A DNA stretch of 64,000 bases from Pseudomonadota bacterium. Its GTDB lineage: Bacteria > SZUA-182 > DTGQ01. Positions 39,208 through 51,318 of this stretch are shown here, one piece after another. The stretch lies in NCBI GenBank assembly GCA_030625085.1, contig DAOURK010000003.1, positions 20,198-84,197 on the forward strand, in the 5' to 3' direction. The notes under the pieces were generated by a model. It was not told where the DNA came from. It did not search any database and saw only the letters and a list, made by a program, of their open reading frames with translations. The position numbers and the translations under genes are program-made. Each line of letters opens with the position of its first letter. The first letter of the stretch is position 1.

Positions 39208-40312
39208 TCAAAACCGTGCTTTTTCTCAAGATTTTTCCTATCAGGAGGCAGGCGTTAATATTACCAAGGAAGAAAAATCACTCAAAATTTTTTTGAACTA
39301 TATTACCAAGACCTTCCCCTTTATCTCCCAGGGGCCTGGACAAGTCTTGAGTTCAATGGGCTATTTCGCCAACATCATCAAAATTACCGAGGCTTTATTT
39401 TTAGCTGTATCTGCGGATGGGGTAGGAACTAAGGTCCTTATTGCTCAGATGATGAATAAGTATGATACTGTAGGTATTGATTGTATAGCCATGAATGTCA
39501 ATGACATTATCTGTGTTGGGGCAAAACCTATTTCTTTTTTAAATTACCTTGCTCTTCAGGACCCAAAGGAAGATTTACTCGAGCAATTGGGACAAGGATT
39601 CCTGGAGGGGGCCAGGCAAGCCGGTGTTGCCATCCCCGGTGGGGAAACTGCACAGGTAAGAGACTTGATACAGGGGGTTCGGCCTGGGTATGGATTCGAT
39701 GTGGCCGGCGTGGGAATCGGTATTGTAGAGCAAAATCGGATAATCGAGGGCCAAGATTTGGCAGATGGGGATATCATTGTTGGTCTGGCCAGCAGCGGCC
39801 TTCATAGTAACGGGTATTCCTTGGTCAGGCGTGTTTTCTTTGACCAGGGAATTTTTCAGGTAGACAGTTTTGTTCCTGAATTAGATAAAGTTTTAGGCGA
39901 AGAATTACTTACACCGACTACTATTTATGTGCCGGTTATTAATGAGTTATTATCAAAAAATTTACGAATTAAAGCGCTTATTAATATTACCGGAGATGGA
40001 TTACTTAATCTTTTGCGCACAAAAACAAGCGCTATTTTTACTATTACTTCTTTGTTCGACCCTCCGCCAATTTTTCCCTTAATTCAGGAGAAGGGGAAGA
40101 TAAGCGATGAGGAGATGTTTAGAGTGTTTAATATGGGAATCGGTTTTTGTCTTATTGTTCATCCTGATGATGTTGTATCAGTTAAGAATGTCTGTAACCA
40201 ATTTGGCGTCTTAAGCGCGCAGATTGGGCATGTTACACCCTCGTCTGAAAAAATGGTACATGTTATCCCTAAACAACTTAAGGGGATCGGCAGAGCCTTT
40301 TATAAGGCCTAG
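39179..40312 (+). CDS. purM: Phosphoribosylformylglycinamidine cyclo-ligase (AIR synthetase)
   Basis: FSYQEAGVNITKEEKSL...SADGVGTKVLIAQMMNKYDTVGIDCIAMNVNDIICVGAKPISFLNYLAL. Confidence 0.95.
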   Translation: METESKNKNNQNRAFSQDFSYQEAGVNITKEEKSLKIFLNYITKTFPFISQGPGQVLSSMGYFANIIKITEALFLAVSADGVGTKVLIAQMMNKYDTVGIDCIAMNVNDIICVGAKPISFLNYLALQDPKEDLLEQLGQGFLEGARQAGVAIPGGETAQVRDLIQGVRPGYGFDVAGVGIGIVEQNRIIEGQDLADGDIIVGLASSGLHSNGYSLVRRVFFDQGIFQVDSFVPELDKVLGEELLTPTTIYVPVINELLSKNLRIKALINITGDGLLNLLRTKTSAIFTITSLFDPPPIFPLIQEKGKISDEEMFRVFNMGIGFCLIVHPDDVVSVKNVCNQFGVLSAQIGHVTPSSEKMVHVIPKQLKGIGRAFYKA

Positions 40313-40332
40313 GAGTTTGTCCGAAAAAATCT

Positions 40333-40422
40333 CTTTTTGTCATTTCGAGGAGTGAAACGACGAGAAATCTTATAACCAAACGTTAAAAGATTTCTCACAT
40401 TCGTTCGAAATGACAAAAAGTG
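40333..40422. repeat. Palindromic MITE-like element after purM
   Basis: Arms ctttttgtcatttcga...agaaatctt and aagatttct...tcgaaatgacaaaaag are inverted repeats. Confidence 0.75.
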
Positions 40423-40876
40423 TAAACTGGAAAATGAAGGATGCCTAATAGCATAGGAATTTTTATTTTTTTATACGGCTTGTCGAATTCGTAATTCGTA
40501 ATTTAAACTCAATCTTCACCTGATCATACCAATCTTTTCATTTCCTATTATCCCAAATTTCATCCAATAATAATTTATCATCAGTGCGAGTATAGCAAGC
40601 AATCTCTGATTATAAATGCCAAGGCGCTTTGTTCTCCGCAATGACATTTTTCATCGTTTGAACGTAGCTTGGTATTACCTCATTTTAATTACAGATTAAT
40701 TACAGAAATATCTGAGCGCAATCAATTTAAAAATCCCGATAGAAATTTAAAGGTAACCAAATCCTTTTTATTTTGAATCAGTCCCTTTTTTTCACACAAG
40801 GAGAAAAAGGCAGGGGTAAAAATGAATTGGAAATGGTAAAAATAGAATAAAATAATGAATGTTAAAGGAGTAAATA

Positions 40877-41617
40877 ATGAAAACAAAAATTCGGCCGTGG
40901 GTGAAAGGTTTTTTTATCCTGGTCTTAATTTTATTATCATATGTGATGCTTATAGCCAAAACCTGTCAGGCAAGAGAAGACTATGATTTAATTGGTTTTA
41001 TGAATGAATGTCAAAAGATGTCTACCGACCCGGGTATAATAGCGATAGTTCAATGGATCCCTGACGAATGGTGGCAACTGACTTTGGAAAGGGCTGAGGT
41101 ACCTGAGGAGCGGATCAAAGAAGTTCTGGAACTTTTTGAACCCTATACCGCCTTTATTGTGATCCATGGCAAAATATCTTCATTGGGACTTCCCTCTTTT
41201 AGTTCAGAAGTAAATATTAGGCAGCATCTTTTACTTATAGATGAAGCCGATGAGTTTTACAGGCCTATTGAGGATGAAAATATTTCGTCTGGTGTTCGGA
41301 ATGCGATTATCATGATCAAACCAATATTTTCAAATATGCTTGGACGTATGGGCGAAAATATGAATTTTTTCTTTTTTACCAGTAAAACTAAAAAAGGTGA
41401 GAAAATATGTCAAGCCAAGAAAAAAGGTTCGTTTTCCATTTGTTTTAAAGATATGCTCGAGGTAGAGGACCAAGTTTTTAAATGGACACTGCCGCTGAAT
41501 TCATTAGTTCCCTTTACATTGTGCTCTAAATGTACAAAAGAGTTGAAGGGGGTATGGAGCTATTGCCCATGGTGTGGGACTCCCCTCGGTTCAACAGAAA
41601 GGCAGGTAAAAAAATAA
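40877..41617 (+). CDS. Hypothetical exported/membrane protein with C-terminal zinc ribbon
   Basis: N-terminal hydrophobic segment GFFILVLILLSYVMLIAKTCQA; C-terminal CSKCTKELKGVWSYCPWCGTPL. Confidence 0.6.
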   Translation: MKTKIRPWVKGFFILVLILLSYVMLIAKTCQAREDYDLIGFMNECQKMSTDPGIIAIVQWIPDEWWQLTLERAEVPEERIKEVLELFEPYTAFIVIHGKISSLGLPSFSSEVNIRQHLLLIDEADEFYRPIEDENISSGVRNAIIMIKPIFSNMLGRMGENMNFFFFTSKTKKGEKICQAKKKGSFSICFKDMLEVEDQVFKWTLPLNSLVPFTLCSKCTKELKGVWSYCPWCGTPLGSTERQVKK

Positions 41618-41631
41618 AGATCAATACACGA

Positions 41632-41901
41632 TTAAATGCCCATATTACTCAAGATATCGATTACTTGTTTTAAAGCTAAGGCAAGCTTGGGATGTGATTT
41701 TTCAAAGTAATGAATAGCGGCTGTTAATTGGTTGATAAGCGTATGGTGCTGCTCCGCTCCATATCCATCGGATTTATTGAGAAGCTGTTGAATATCATTT
41801 TTAACTGTATAAAGGAGTTCACTGGTACTTTTATTTACCGAATGACTCTTTTCAAGCTCTTTATGCAATTGTTCCAGCATTTGGTGAAACTTTTTTTCTT
41901 C
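41632..41901 (-). CDS. DUF4404-like small coiled-coil protein
   Basis: MEEKKFHQMLEQLHKELEKSHSVNKSTSELLYTVKNDIQQLL...HPKLALALKQVIDILSNMGI. Confidence 0.65.
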   Translation of the reverse strand, partial: EEKKFHQMLEQLHKELEKSHSVNKSTSELLYTVKNDIQQLLNKSDGYGAEQHHTLINQLTAAIHYFEKSHPKLALALKQVIDILSNMGI

Positions 41902-42405
41902 CATAAGCAAAATCCTCATTTATGACTCTGTTGATTTAGTCCAAAATTGTGTGTTTTTTGCGAAAAGAGCACTCATAACATTTTGTTTTTATTAAAGTAC
42001 AATTTCGGCAATTTTATAAAATCATAGTAAATCAGCGGAGTCATTTATTAATATTATAATAATATTATTTAGCCATAAATTCAAGATGCTTCCAAATATT
42101 TACCGCAATTCCCCTTACTTAGGCCCTTTAGGTGAATAAACGTTGGCAAAAATTCGCTTCGCTAGACGGCCGTCTTTTTTAAGCTTCTAAGCTTGCCAAA
42201 GCTAAATTGCCGAACTCGCTTCGCACAGACAGCGGCAATTTTTTCATTTTTGTTTCGCTAAGCAGCTTTACAAAAAGCCTCCCTATATCGCTTCAACGAA
42301 TATTTGCCAACTTCACTATATAGATTATAGAAAGAGTAAATGGAATCATCTTTAACAATAAAGCATAATCCTTTGTGACCTTTGCCCTCTGTGTGAGGAT
42401 AAAGA

Positions 42406-43386
42406 CTATGATCCCTTAAAGCTCTTTAAGGCCTCTTCAACAATCAAGTGATAGAAGCCGTGATAGCGAGGAGAAAAATGAAAGGCAATCAATTTTTTGG
42501 CCCCAGCATCTCGAGCCAGCATACCTGCTTGATAAGCTGTCAAATGATAACGCTGAGCTGCGAGCTGGCAATCTTTTTCCAGAAAGGCCGCTTCACAGAA
42601 AAAATAATCCGCTCCTTGGGCTAAAGCTAAAATTTTTTCTCGGTTGCCTGCATTATATACACTGTCAACTACATATACTATTTTTTGCCCATTGGAGACA
42701 GTGAGGATGGATTTAAGTTGAGATAAAGGCATAGGACCTGAGGGAATAATAATACACGTATCTTCAGTCTTTTCGGCTCGGACAGCTTCTTTCAGGTCTT
42801 TGAGCCAAGGCCCTACAGGCAGCCCCATTTTTTCCAGTTTTACCTTGTTTATATTAATGTGTTTTTTTTCCTTGAGGCAAAAAGCCAGGCAAGGGGTACC
42901 ATGATCCAAACAAACAGATTTTATTTGAAAGGATAAGGTGTCTAGCAAAAACTCTTCTTTGGGTAAACTCTCGGGAGGTCGAGAGGCCCTGAAACCTTCT
43001 TTGCAAGGGAAAATACTTCGCACGAGATGATCAGCATGTACCTCTGTTACCTCAAAGCTGAGTTCAGTTTTATAATTGCCAACCAGGTTCCAGGTATATC
43101 CCTGTAGTTTACCGGAAATATTCTTTATAATTCCTGGTGGGCCAAAGACACGAATATATTTTTCTCTTCCCAGTAAAATTCGTAAAAGATAATCAAAACC
43201 GTAGAAGTGGTCCATATGAGTATGAGAGATAAAAATATCCGTCAAGCGAAGGAGGTTTTTAGGTGATATGGTAGAGATATTTCCCAAATCAAAAAGAATT
43301 GCTCTGCGGTCAAAAAGAAAATCGATATATAAAGCCGGGTCTCCGCTGACCTTATTAACCAAATGGGGATGAAAGATTGGTTTCAT
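42406..43386 (-). CDS. MBL-fold hydrolase, RNase Z-like
   Basis: DIFISHTHMDHFYGFDYLLR (HxHxDH) and KKLIAFHFSPRY C-terminal motif. Confidence 0.8.
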   Translation of the reverse strand: MKPIFHPHLVNKVSGDPALYIDFLFDRRAILFDLGNISTISPKNLLRLTDIFISHTHMDHFYGFDYLLRILLGREKYIRVFGPPGIIKNISGKLQGYTWNLVGNYKTELSFEVTEVHADHLVRSIFPCKEGFRASRPPESLPKEEFLLDTLSFQIKSVCLDHGTPCLAFCLKEKKHININKVKLEKMGLPVGPWLKDLKEAVRAEKTEDTCIIIPSGPMPLSQLKSILTVSNGQKIVYVVDSVYNAGNREKILALAQGADYFFCEAAFLEKDCQLAAQRYHLTAYQAGMLARDAGAKKLIAFHFSPRYHGFYHLIVEEALKSFKGS

Positions 43387-43626
43387 GATGCACTAATTTC
43401 CTTACCAAAGTTGGTTTGAAAGGTAATGTGAAAGGCTTAATAAAACCGATATATATGAAGATCGAATATTAAATTAATTATCAGAATACATTAATTGATC
43501 GATTTTGTCATCTAAAAATAGCCATTTAGAGTTGGCCAATCCGAGAAAATCTTGACAAAGAGCAAAGAAATTGATATATATAAGTCCATGTTTTTTTTCT
43601 CATAATTCATCTCAGGGAGAAAGTCG

Positions 43627-44775
43627 ATGCATAAAAAAGATTATCTATTTACTTCCGAATCTGTCACTGAGGGACATCCTGATAAGATAGCGGATCAGAT
43701 ATCTGATGCGGTCCTTGATTTTATCTTATCCAAGGACCCGAGAGGGAGAGTAGCCTGCGAAACAATGGTGACTACCGGATTGGCGTTTGTGGCCGGGGAA
43801 ATCACCACCACTTGTTACGTTGATATACCCAAGATAGTTCGTAATACTATCCGGGAAATTGGATATACGGATGCAAGTTATGGATTTGATTGTGAAACCT
43901 GTGCAGTGGTTACTTCTATTGATGAGCAATCCCCTGATATCTCCCAAGGGGTGGATATTGGAGGCGCCGGTGATCAAGGGCTGATGTTTGGCTATGCATG
44001 TAATGAAACCGAAGTCTTGATGCCTATGCCCATTTTTTTGGCCCACCAATTAGTCCAAAGGCTGACCGAAGTTCGGAAAAAGGGTATTCTTCCATATCTG
44101 CGGCCAGATGGGAAAAGTCAGGTTACTATGGAATATGTAGATAATAAACCGGTCAGAGCGGATACAATAGTTATCTCGGCCCAACATAGTCCTGATATTG
44201 ATAACGACACCCTCAAAGAGGATATCATTAATAAGGTTATCAAAGAAGTCATAGATCCGTCACTTATTGATTCGGAAACAGTTTTTCATGTTAATCCTAC
44301 CGGGCGCTTTGTTGTGGGTGGCCCCCAAGGTGATGCCGGCTTGACGGGCAGAAAAATTATAGTTGATACCTATGGCGGACTGGGCAGTCATGGGGGTGGG
44401 GCCTTTTCGGGGAAAGACCCCAGTAAGGTAGATCGTTCAGCTTCTTATATGGCTCGCTACATAGCGAAAAATATTGTGGCCGCCGGTATTTCCGATCGAT
44501 GTGAGGTCCAACTGGCCTATGCTATCGGTGTTGAAAAACCCATCTCAATTATGGTAGATACCTTTGGAACAGGCAAAATTACCTTAGCGAAAATCAGGGA
44601 CCTGATTTGGGCCAATTTTGATTTGACCCCCAGGGGAATTATTAATCATCTTGACCTTCGACGCCCCATCTATAAAAAGACGGCTGCTTATGGCCATTTT
44701 GGAAGAAATGACCCTGAATTCACCTGGGAAAAAACCGATAGGGCGGAGCAATTACGAAAGGATGCAGGGTTGTAA
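43627..44775 (+). CDS. metK: S-adenosylmethionine synthetase
   Basis: [24 protein letters not shown]...[12 protein letters not shown]...[24 protein letters not shown]. Confidence 0.98.
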   Translation: MHKKDYLFTSESVTEGHPDKIADQISDAVLDFILSKDPRGRVACETMVTTGLAFVAGEITTTCYVDIPKIVRNTIREIGYTDASYGFDCETCAVVTSIDEQSPDISQGVDIGGAGDQGLMFGYACNETEVLMPMPIFLAHQLVQRLTEVRKKGILPYLRPDGKSQVTMEYVDNKPVRADTIVISAQHSPDIDNDTLKEDIINKVIKEVIDPSLIDSETVFHVNPTGRFVVGGPQGDAGLTGRKIIVDTYGGLGSHGGGAFSGKDPSKVDRSASYMARYIAKNIVAAGISDRCEVQLAYAIGVEKPISIMVDTFGTGKITLAKIRDLIWANFDLTPRGIINHLDLRRPIYKKTAAYGHFGRNDPEFTWEKTDRAEQLRKDAGL

Positions 44776-44912
44776 GTCAGTAATTACGAATTACTGATTA
44801 TGAATTACAGGTTGCGGGTTGCGGTAGATTTTCAATCCCGGCCCATTGATAGGAAGGGGTGATAGTTTATATTTTTTAAAAAAATAATTACATAATCGTT
44901 ATTCAGATAAAA

Positions 44913-44967
44913 GTAGTGCAGGGTTTTAGCCCTGCTCTTTTGGCAGGCTTTAGCCCTTGCGCTGCAC
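44913..44967. repeat. REP-like palindrome pair
   Basis: gtagtgcagggttttagccctgc and ggcaggctttagcccttgcgctgcac. Confidence 0.8.
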
Positions 44968-45044
44968 TATAAAACTAATCTCCTCTTTTTACTCGTGGGA
45001 TGGAGGGGGAGGGGAGATGTAAAAATGGAGAGAAATGAGGTTAA

Positions 45045-46304
<1,260 letters not shown>

Positions 46305-46327
46305 AAATTTTTAAAGATGATGAAGAA

Positions 46328-46870
46328 ATGTCCTTTAAAAAGGGAGTATTTATCGGCTTATCAGTAATCTCGGCATCCATCTTTTTTATTTTTTGGCTGC
46401 AAATGAAGCAACAAGTAATTAAACCGCCCGTCCCGAAGCCGGATATTGGGAAGGCTGATGTTACCTTAAAGAATATGGAATTATCGGAAACCAGTGAAGG
46501 GGATCTAGCTTGGAGACTCAAAGCCGAAGAAGCTGAACTCTATGAAAAACAAGGGATTGCTTATTTAACAAAGGTTGTTTTATCCTATTCAGGGGAAGAA
46601 GGCCAAGAAATTGTACTTACCGGAAATCGGGGAAAAATTGATTTATCGGAAAAAAATGTATTTTTGGAAGGAAATGTAAAAGCTTTTTCCAACCAACTTT
46701 ATCTTAAGACAAACACCCTTTCCTGGTTGCCGAAAAAAAGGATAGTATTGACTGAGGACCCGGTCTGGTTAAAGCAGAATAATATACAAATTACCGGTCG
46801 AGGAATGTCGGCTGATATTAATTTGAGAAAAATTAAAGTTAATAAGGACGTAAGAACAGGTATTTATTAA
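46328..46870 (+). CDS. lptC: LPS export system protein LptC
   Basis: Single TM plus beta-rich periplasmic region; immediately upstream of lptA and lptB. Confidence 0.85.
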   Translation: MSFKKGVFIGLSVISASIFFIFWLQMKQQVIKPPVPKPDIGKADVTLKNMELSETSEGDLAWRLKAEEAELYEKQGIAYLTKVVLSYSGEEGQEIVLTGNRGKIDLSEKNVFLEGNVKAFSNQLYLKTNTLSWLPKKRIVLTEDPVWLKQNNIQITGRGMSADINLRKIKVNKDVRTGIY

Positions 46871-46898
46871 CCTTACACCATGGGAAAGGGCTGAAGGG

Positions 46899-47450
46899 TT
46901 GGATAAGAGATTTTTCGGGATGAAAAAATACGCCCTTTTTTTATTTCAACTTATACTAACAGGAGGGGTTTTTTTTTTAGCAGGAGTATCTAGTACAAGA
47001 TCTCAAGAGGTATCCCAAGAAAATTTTGGTGAAGAAATTAAAATTTTGATTACAGCCGATCAGGTAGAATTTGATCCTCAAAATAATATGGCCACCTATA
47101 AAGGCGGGGTGACGGTAAAACAAGATAATACTTTTCTTTATGCTGATCGTATTGAGGTATATTGGGCGGAGGGAGAAGGAAAGATTGAGTTGATTAAGGC
47201 TTACGACAACATTAGAATAGTTAAGGAGGATAAAATTATAACTGCCGAAGAGGGTATTTATTATCATCAAGAGCGTAAGGTAATTCTCACAGGGAATCCA
47301 ATGACCAGGCAGGGAAAAAATTGTATATCAGGGGATACAATAACCTATTTCTGGGATCAGGGTAAGGTCCTCATAGAGGGAAACGCGAAGGCAACAATTG
47401 CCGTAGAGGAAGAAAAAAAGAGCAATTCGGAGCGAGAAAAGATTGATTGA
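46899..47450 (+). CDS. lptA: LPS transport periplasmic protein LptA/OstA-like
   Basis: ITADQVEFDPQNNMATYKGGVTVKQDNTFLYADRIEVYW...GDTITYFWDQGKVLIEG. Confidence 0.88.
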   Translation: MDKRFFGMKKYALFLFQLILTGGVFFLAGVSSTRSQEVSQENFGEEIKILITADQVEFDPQNNMATYKGGVTVKQDNTFLYADRIEVYWAEGEGKIELIKAYDNIRIVKEDKIITAEEGIYYHQERKVILTGNPMTRQGKNCISGDTITYFWDQGKVLIEGNAKATIAVEEEKKSNSEREKID

Positions 47451-48159
47451 AGCTAAGGGCCTCCTGAAAAAGTATAAGGGTCTTGTTACCGTAAATGATG
47501 TGAGCTTTTCCCTCAAAAGGGGAGAGGTGGTTGGTTTACTGGGGCCTAATGGAGCGGGGAAGACGACGACTTTTAGAATTATGATAGGTTTAATTAAACC
47601 GGAAAAGGGGCAGATATTTTTAAATGGTCATGAAATCACCCACTTAGCCATGTATAAGCGGGCCAATTTGGGCATCAGCTATCTTCCTCAAGAATCTTCG
47701 GTATTTAAAAGATTAACTGTCGAGCAAAATATTATGGCTATTCTGGAAGCTCTTGATCCGGATACTGAAGAAAGGAAGCGTCGACTAAGTTCATTACTGG
47801 ATGAACTTGGGTTAACTAATTTAGCCCACCACAAGGCAGATACTCTTTCCGGCGGCGAGCGGCGCAGGGTAGAACTTGGCCGAGCGTTAATTACTTCACC
47901 GTCTTTTATGTTGTTAGATGAGCCGTTTGTTGGGATCGATCCCAAGGCAGTGTTGCGTATCCAAAAAATCATCAACACCTTTAAAAAAAAAGGTATCGGC
48001 ATATTAATTACCGATCATAATGTTCGCGAAACCCTCACTATCACGGATCGGGCTTATATCATGTATAATGGTGAAATTTTACTCTCCGGTACCACGGCAG
48101 ATTTGATTAGCGATGATCAGGTTAAGGATTTATATTTAGGCGAGACTTTTCGTATGTGA
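47443..48159 (+). CDS. lptB: LPS export ABC transporter ATP-binding protein
   Basis: GLLGPNGAGKTTTFRIMIGLIKP...SYLPQESSVFKRLTVEQNI...LSGGERRRVELGRAL. Confidence 0.96.
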   Translation: MIEAKGLLKKYKGLVTVNDVSFSLKRGEVVGLLGPNGAGKTTTFRIMIGLIKPEKGQIFLNGHEITHLAMYKRANLGISYLPQESSVFKRLTVEQNIMAILEALDPDTEERKRRLSSLLDELGLTNLAHHKADTLSGGERRRVELGRALITSPSFMLLDEPFVGIDPKAVLRIQKIINTFKKKGIGILITDHNVRETLTITDRAYIMYNGEILLSGTTADLISDDQVKDLYLGETFRM

Positions 48160-48242
48160 CCCTTGACAGATTTGATTTATTATGTTATTGATTAATTGAG
48201 AATATTAACTTATCTTATAAGACGAGAGGAGGATCTTGATCA

Positions 48243-48521
48243 ATGACTAAAGCCGATTTAGTGGTGGAAATTTCAAAGTTAACGGATTTAACGAAGAAAG
48301 AAACCGAAACAGTAATTAAGACTATTTTTGGAAGTATTACTACTGCTTTAAGCGAAGGGGACAAAGTGGAGTTGAGGGGTTTTGGAAGTTTCCGTATTCG
48401 AGACAGGAAAGCCCGACAGGGGAGGAACCCTAAAACCGGTGAAACGGTAAAAGTCCCCGCAAAAAAAGTCCCTTTTTTCAAAGCCGGCAAAGAATTACGG
48501 GCTTTGGTTGATTTTAACTGA
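48243..48521 (+). CDS. HU/IHF family DNA-binding protein
   Basis: MTKADLVVEISKLTDLTKKETE...VELRGFGSFRIRDRKARQGRNPKTGETVKVPAKKVPFFKAGKEL. Confidence 0.92.
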   Translation: MTKADLVVEISKLTDLTKKETETVIKTIFGSITTALSEGDKVELRGFGSFRIRDRKARQGRNPKTGETVKVPAKKVPFFKAGKELRALVDFN

Positions 48522-48617
48522 TTTTGATCAGGTAAAGAGCAGGGTTTTTTGTTGGATGTCAGATAAAATGAAAAGTTGTTTTCTTACAAGACACTTCACA
48601 ATTCGCAGAGAGGTGCG

Positions 48618-50087
48618 GCTATGGCGCTAGAGTTAAAACACAGTCTAAATATGAAGTTGACCCACCGGCTGATGATGGTCCCGATGTTGCAGCAGTCTAT
48701 AAAATTATTACAACTGTCCAAACTTGAGTTAACCAATCTCATTCATCAAGAATTACAAGAAAATCCAATGCTGGAAGAATTACAAACGGACTCTTCGGAT
48801 CATGATACTGAAGAAATAAAGCAAAAAGAGGTAAAAACTGAGGATGTGCGCTTAAGTAATGAAGAGGATAGTTTTAAGAATTCGGAAGGTGAAATGGATT
48901 GGCAGAATTTTATTGATGATGATATTGGAGACACGAGTTATAATCGTTCTTTCGCCCAAGGGGATGAGCGGGAACTTCCCCCCTTGGAGAATATTCTGAC
49001 CAAGCCGCAGTCACTTCAAAATTATCTGCTCTGGCAACTGAGGATGACATCATCTCTTGAGGATGACGAATTTCGTATAGGAGAGATGATTATTGGCAAT
49101 ATTGATGAAAATGGTTACCTTTGTGCAACAGTTGAGGAAATTACCGAAGTCCTTGGGTTAGATGATATAGCCAAAACGGAAGAAGTATTGGATCTGATCC
49201 AAAAATTTGATCCGGCCGGGGTCGGGGCCAGAACACCTCAAGAATGTTTGCTGTTGCAAGTAAAAGAGAATGAACCTACAGCTTCGTTAGTTAAGAAAAT
49301 AATCCAGGATCATATAGCTCAAATGGAGGCCAAGCAATATCATACAATTGCCAAAAATATGGGCCTTAGTCTGCTTAAAGTAAAAGAGCTGACCAAAATT
49401 ATCTTAAGCTATGATCCCAAACCGGGGCGCAGATTCAATCCCGAAATCTCTCACTATATTGTGCCGGATGTATTTGTTTATAAAGTTGTAGATGATTATA
49501 TTATTACTTTGAATGATGAGGGTCTACCACAACTTCGCGTGAGTAATGTATACCGGAAAATTTTACGAAAAGGGAAAATGGTCCCTGAGAATACGCGAAA
49601 ATATGTAGAGGATAAATTGCGATCTGCTGTCTGGTTAATTAAAAGCATTCAGCAGCGGCAAAGAACTTTATATAATGTATCCAAGAGCATTGTTACTTTT
49701 CAGCAAGATTTTCTGGAGAAAGGGTTGGCTCATTTAAAACCCTTGACCTTAATGGATGTGGCTAACGACATCTCAATGCACGAATCAACCATTAGCCGTG
49801 TTACCACCAATAAATATATGTATACTCCCCAGGGAATTTTTGAGCTGAAGTTTTTCTTTAATTCGGGATTAAAGAAAAATAATGGCGATTATATATCTTC
49901 GGTAAGAGTAAAAGAGATACTCCGTGAACTGATTAAAAATGAAAATTCCCGGAAGCCTTACAGCGACACACAAATTTTGGGATTATTAAAAAAACAAGGA
50001 GTAGTTATTGCCAGACGCACTATAGCCAAATATCGTGATGAATTACACATTTTACCTTCTCAGAAACGAAAAATGGATATTATTTGA
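48618..50087 (+). CDS. rpoN: RNA polymerase sigma-54 factor
   Basis: [31 protein letters not shown]; RpoN box [21 protein letters not shown]. Start chosen at internal Met (MALELKHS). Confidence 0.95.
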   Translation, partial: AMALELKHSLNMKLTHRLMMVPMLQQSIKLLQLSKLELTNLIHQELQENPMLEELQTDSSDHDTEEIKQKEVKTEDVRLSNEEDSFKNSEGEMDWQNFIDDDIGDTSYNRSFAQGDERELPPLENILTKPQSLQNYLLWQLRMTSSLEDDEFRIGEMIIGNIDENGYLCATVEEITEVLGLDDIAKTEEVLDLIQKFDPAGVGARTPQECLLLQVKENEPTASLVKKIIQDHIAQMEAKQYHTIAKNMGLSLLKVKELTKIILSYDPKPGRRFNPEISHYIVPDVFVYKVVDDYIITLNDEGLPQLRVSNVYRKILRKGKMVPENTRKYVEDKLRSAVWLIKSIQQRQRTLYNVSKSIVTFQQDFLEKGLAHLKPLTLMDVANDISMHESTISRVTTNKYMYTPQGIFELKFFFNSGLKKNNGDYISSVRVKEILRELIKNENSRKPYSDTQILGLLKKQGVVIARRTIAKYRDELHILPSQKRKMDII

Positions 50088-50267
50088 CCTATAAATGGTC
50101 AACAGACAAAACAGGCTCATTATCATTATTAATCATAAGAAGCTGCGCCTTCCTTTTACTTTTCTCTTTATGAATGGTAGTGTATTCCTTCCGAGGGAAC
50201 AAAGGTCAAAATAAGTAAGCACAGGTTATTTATTTAATCATATATGCTGTGAAGGAGGCTATTATAG

Positions 50268-50816
50268 ATGCAAGTACTAATTACGGGCAGACATATGGAA
50301 ATGACTAAAGCTTTGCAAGATTACGTGAAGAATAAAGTAGGACGTGTTAATAAATATCTTGAAAATATTAAAGAGGCAGATGTTATTTTAAGTGTTGAAA
50401 AATATCGTCATTCAGCCGAAGTAACCATTAAGGCTAATGGGATTACTATTAATGGAGAAGAAGAAACTGATGATATGTACTGCTCAGTTGATCGGGTAAT
50501 GGATAAAATTGAGCGGCAGGTTAAAAAATATAAGGAAAAAACCCGGCAACACAAAGCACGACAAGTATTAAAAGAAAAAAATACGATCATGGATGTATTT
50601 ACGGCAGAAGATAAGGAAGAGGCGCCATCAAATTTGCGGATAATTAAACCAAAAAAACTGATTGTTCAGCACATGAGCCTGGATGAAGCAATTAAGCAAA
50701 TGGATTTATTAGGGGAAGATTGCTTTATATTTGCCAATATAGCCTCAGATTCTTTAAGTGTGATTTATCGACGCAAAGATGACAAATTGGTGCTTATTGA
50801 GCCGGAATTCCAATAA
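50268..50816 (+). CDS. hpf: Ribosome hibernation promoting factor (long)
   Basis: MQVLITGRHMEMTKALQDYVKNKVGRVNKYL...KPKKLIVQHMSLDEAIKQMDLLGEDCFIFAN. Confidence 0.93.
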   Translation: MQVLITGRHMEMTKALQDYVKNKVGRVNKYLENIKEADVILSVEKYRHSAEVTIKANGITINGEEETDDMYCSVDRVMDKIERQVKKYKEKTRQHKARQVLKEKNTIMDVFTAEDKEEAPSNLRIIKPKKLIVQHMSLDEAIKQMDLLGEDCFIFANIASDSLSVIYRRKDDKLVLIEPEFQ

Positions 50817-51309
50817 AAAGTTCGCGATTGATGGAGGAAATTTTATGAGGATTTTGGATTATTTGCCCAAGGAGTGTATCGAAGCAGATTTAAAAGCCGA
50901 AACCAAGGTGGAGCTTTTAAAGGAGTTAGTTCAGGTTTTAGTAAAAAGTAATCAGATAAAAAATGCTGATAAGGCATTAGGGGCTTTATTGGCAAGAGAA
51001 AAAATGGGGAGCACCGGAGTGGGGGATGGGGTGGCTATTCCCCATGCCAAATTTAACGAGGCAAATCTTGTAGCGGCTTTTGGACGAAGTCAAAAGGGGG
51101 TTGATTTTGAGTCCCTCGATAATAAACCCGCTCATTTATTTTTTTTATTTTTGGCTCCTGAAAATTCAGCAGCCTTGCATTTAAAGATTTTGGCGAGAAT
51201 TTCCCGGCTTCTTAAAAAACCGGATTTCCGACAGTCTTTGATGCAAGTCAAAGACCGGGAGGATATTTATCGGGTTATTGCTAAAGAAGAAAAAGAAATC
51301 ACAGGGTAA
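50779..51309 (+). CDS. ptsN: PTS IIA-like nitrogen regulatory protein; true start likely Met at 50845
   Basis: MRILDYLPKECIEADLKAETKVELLKELV...MGSTGVGDGVAIPHAKF. Confidence 0.92.
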   Translation: MTNWCLLSRNSNKKFAIDGGNFMRILDYLPKECIEADLKAETKVELLKELVQVLVKSNQIKNADKALGALLAREKMGSTGVGDGVAIPHAKFNEANLVAAFGRSQKGVDFESLDNKPAHLFFLFLAPENSAALHLKILARISRLLKKPDFRQSLMQVKDREDIYRVIAKEEKEITG

Positions 51310-51318
51310 AAGCTAAGA

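Noticed and set aside
42164-42180. AGACGGCCGTCTTTTTT terminator-like hairpin
   Set aside because: Neighbouring genes are on the minus strand, where the T tract would be on the wrong side; more likely part of the repeat fragments there.
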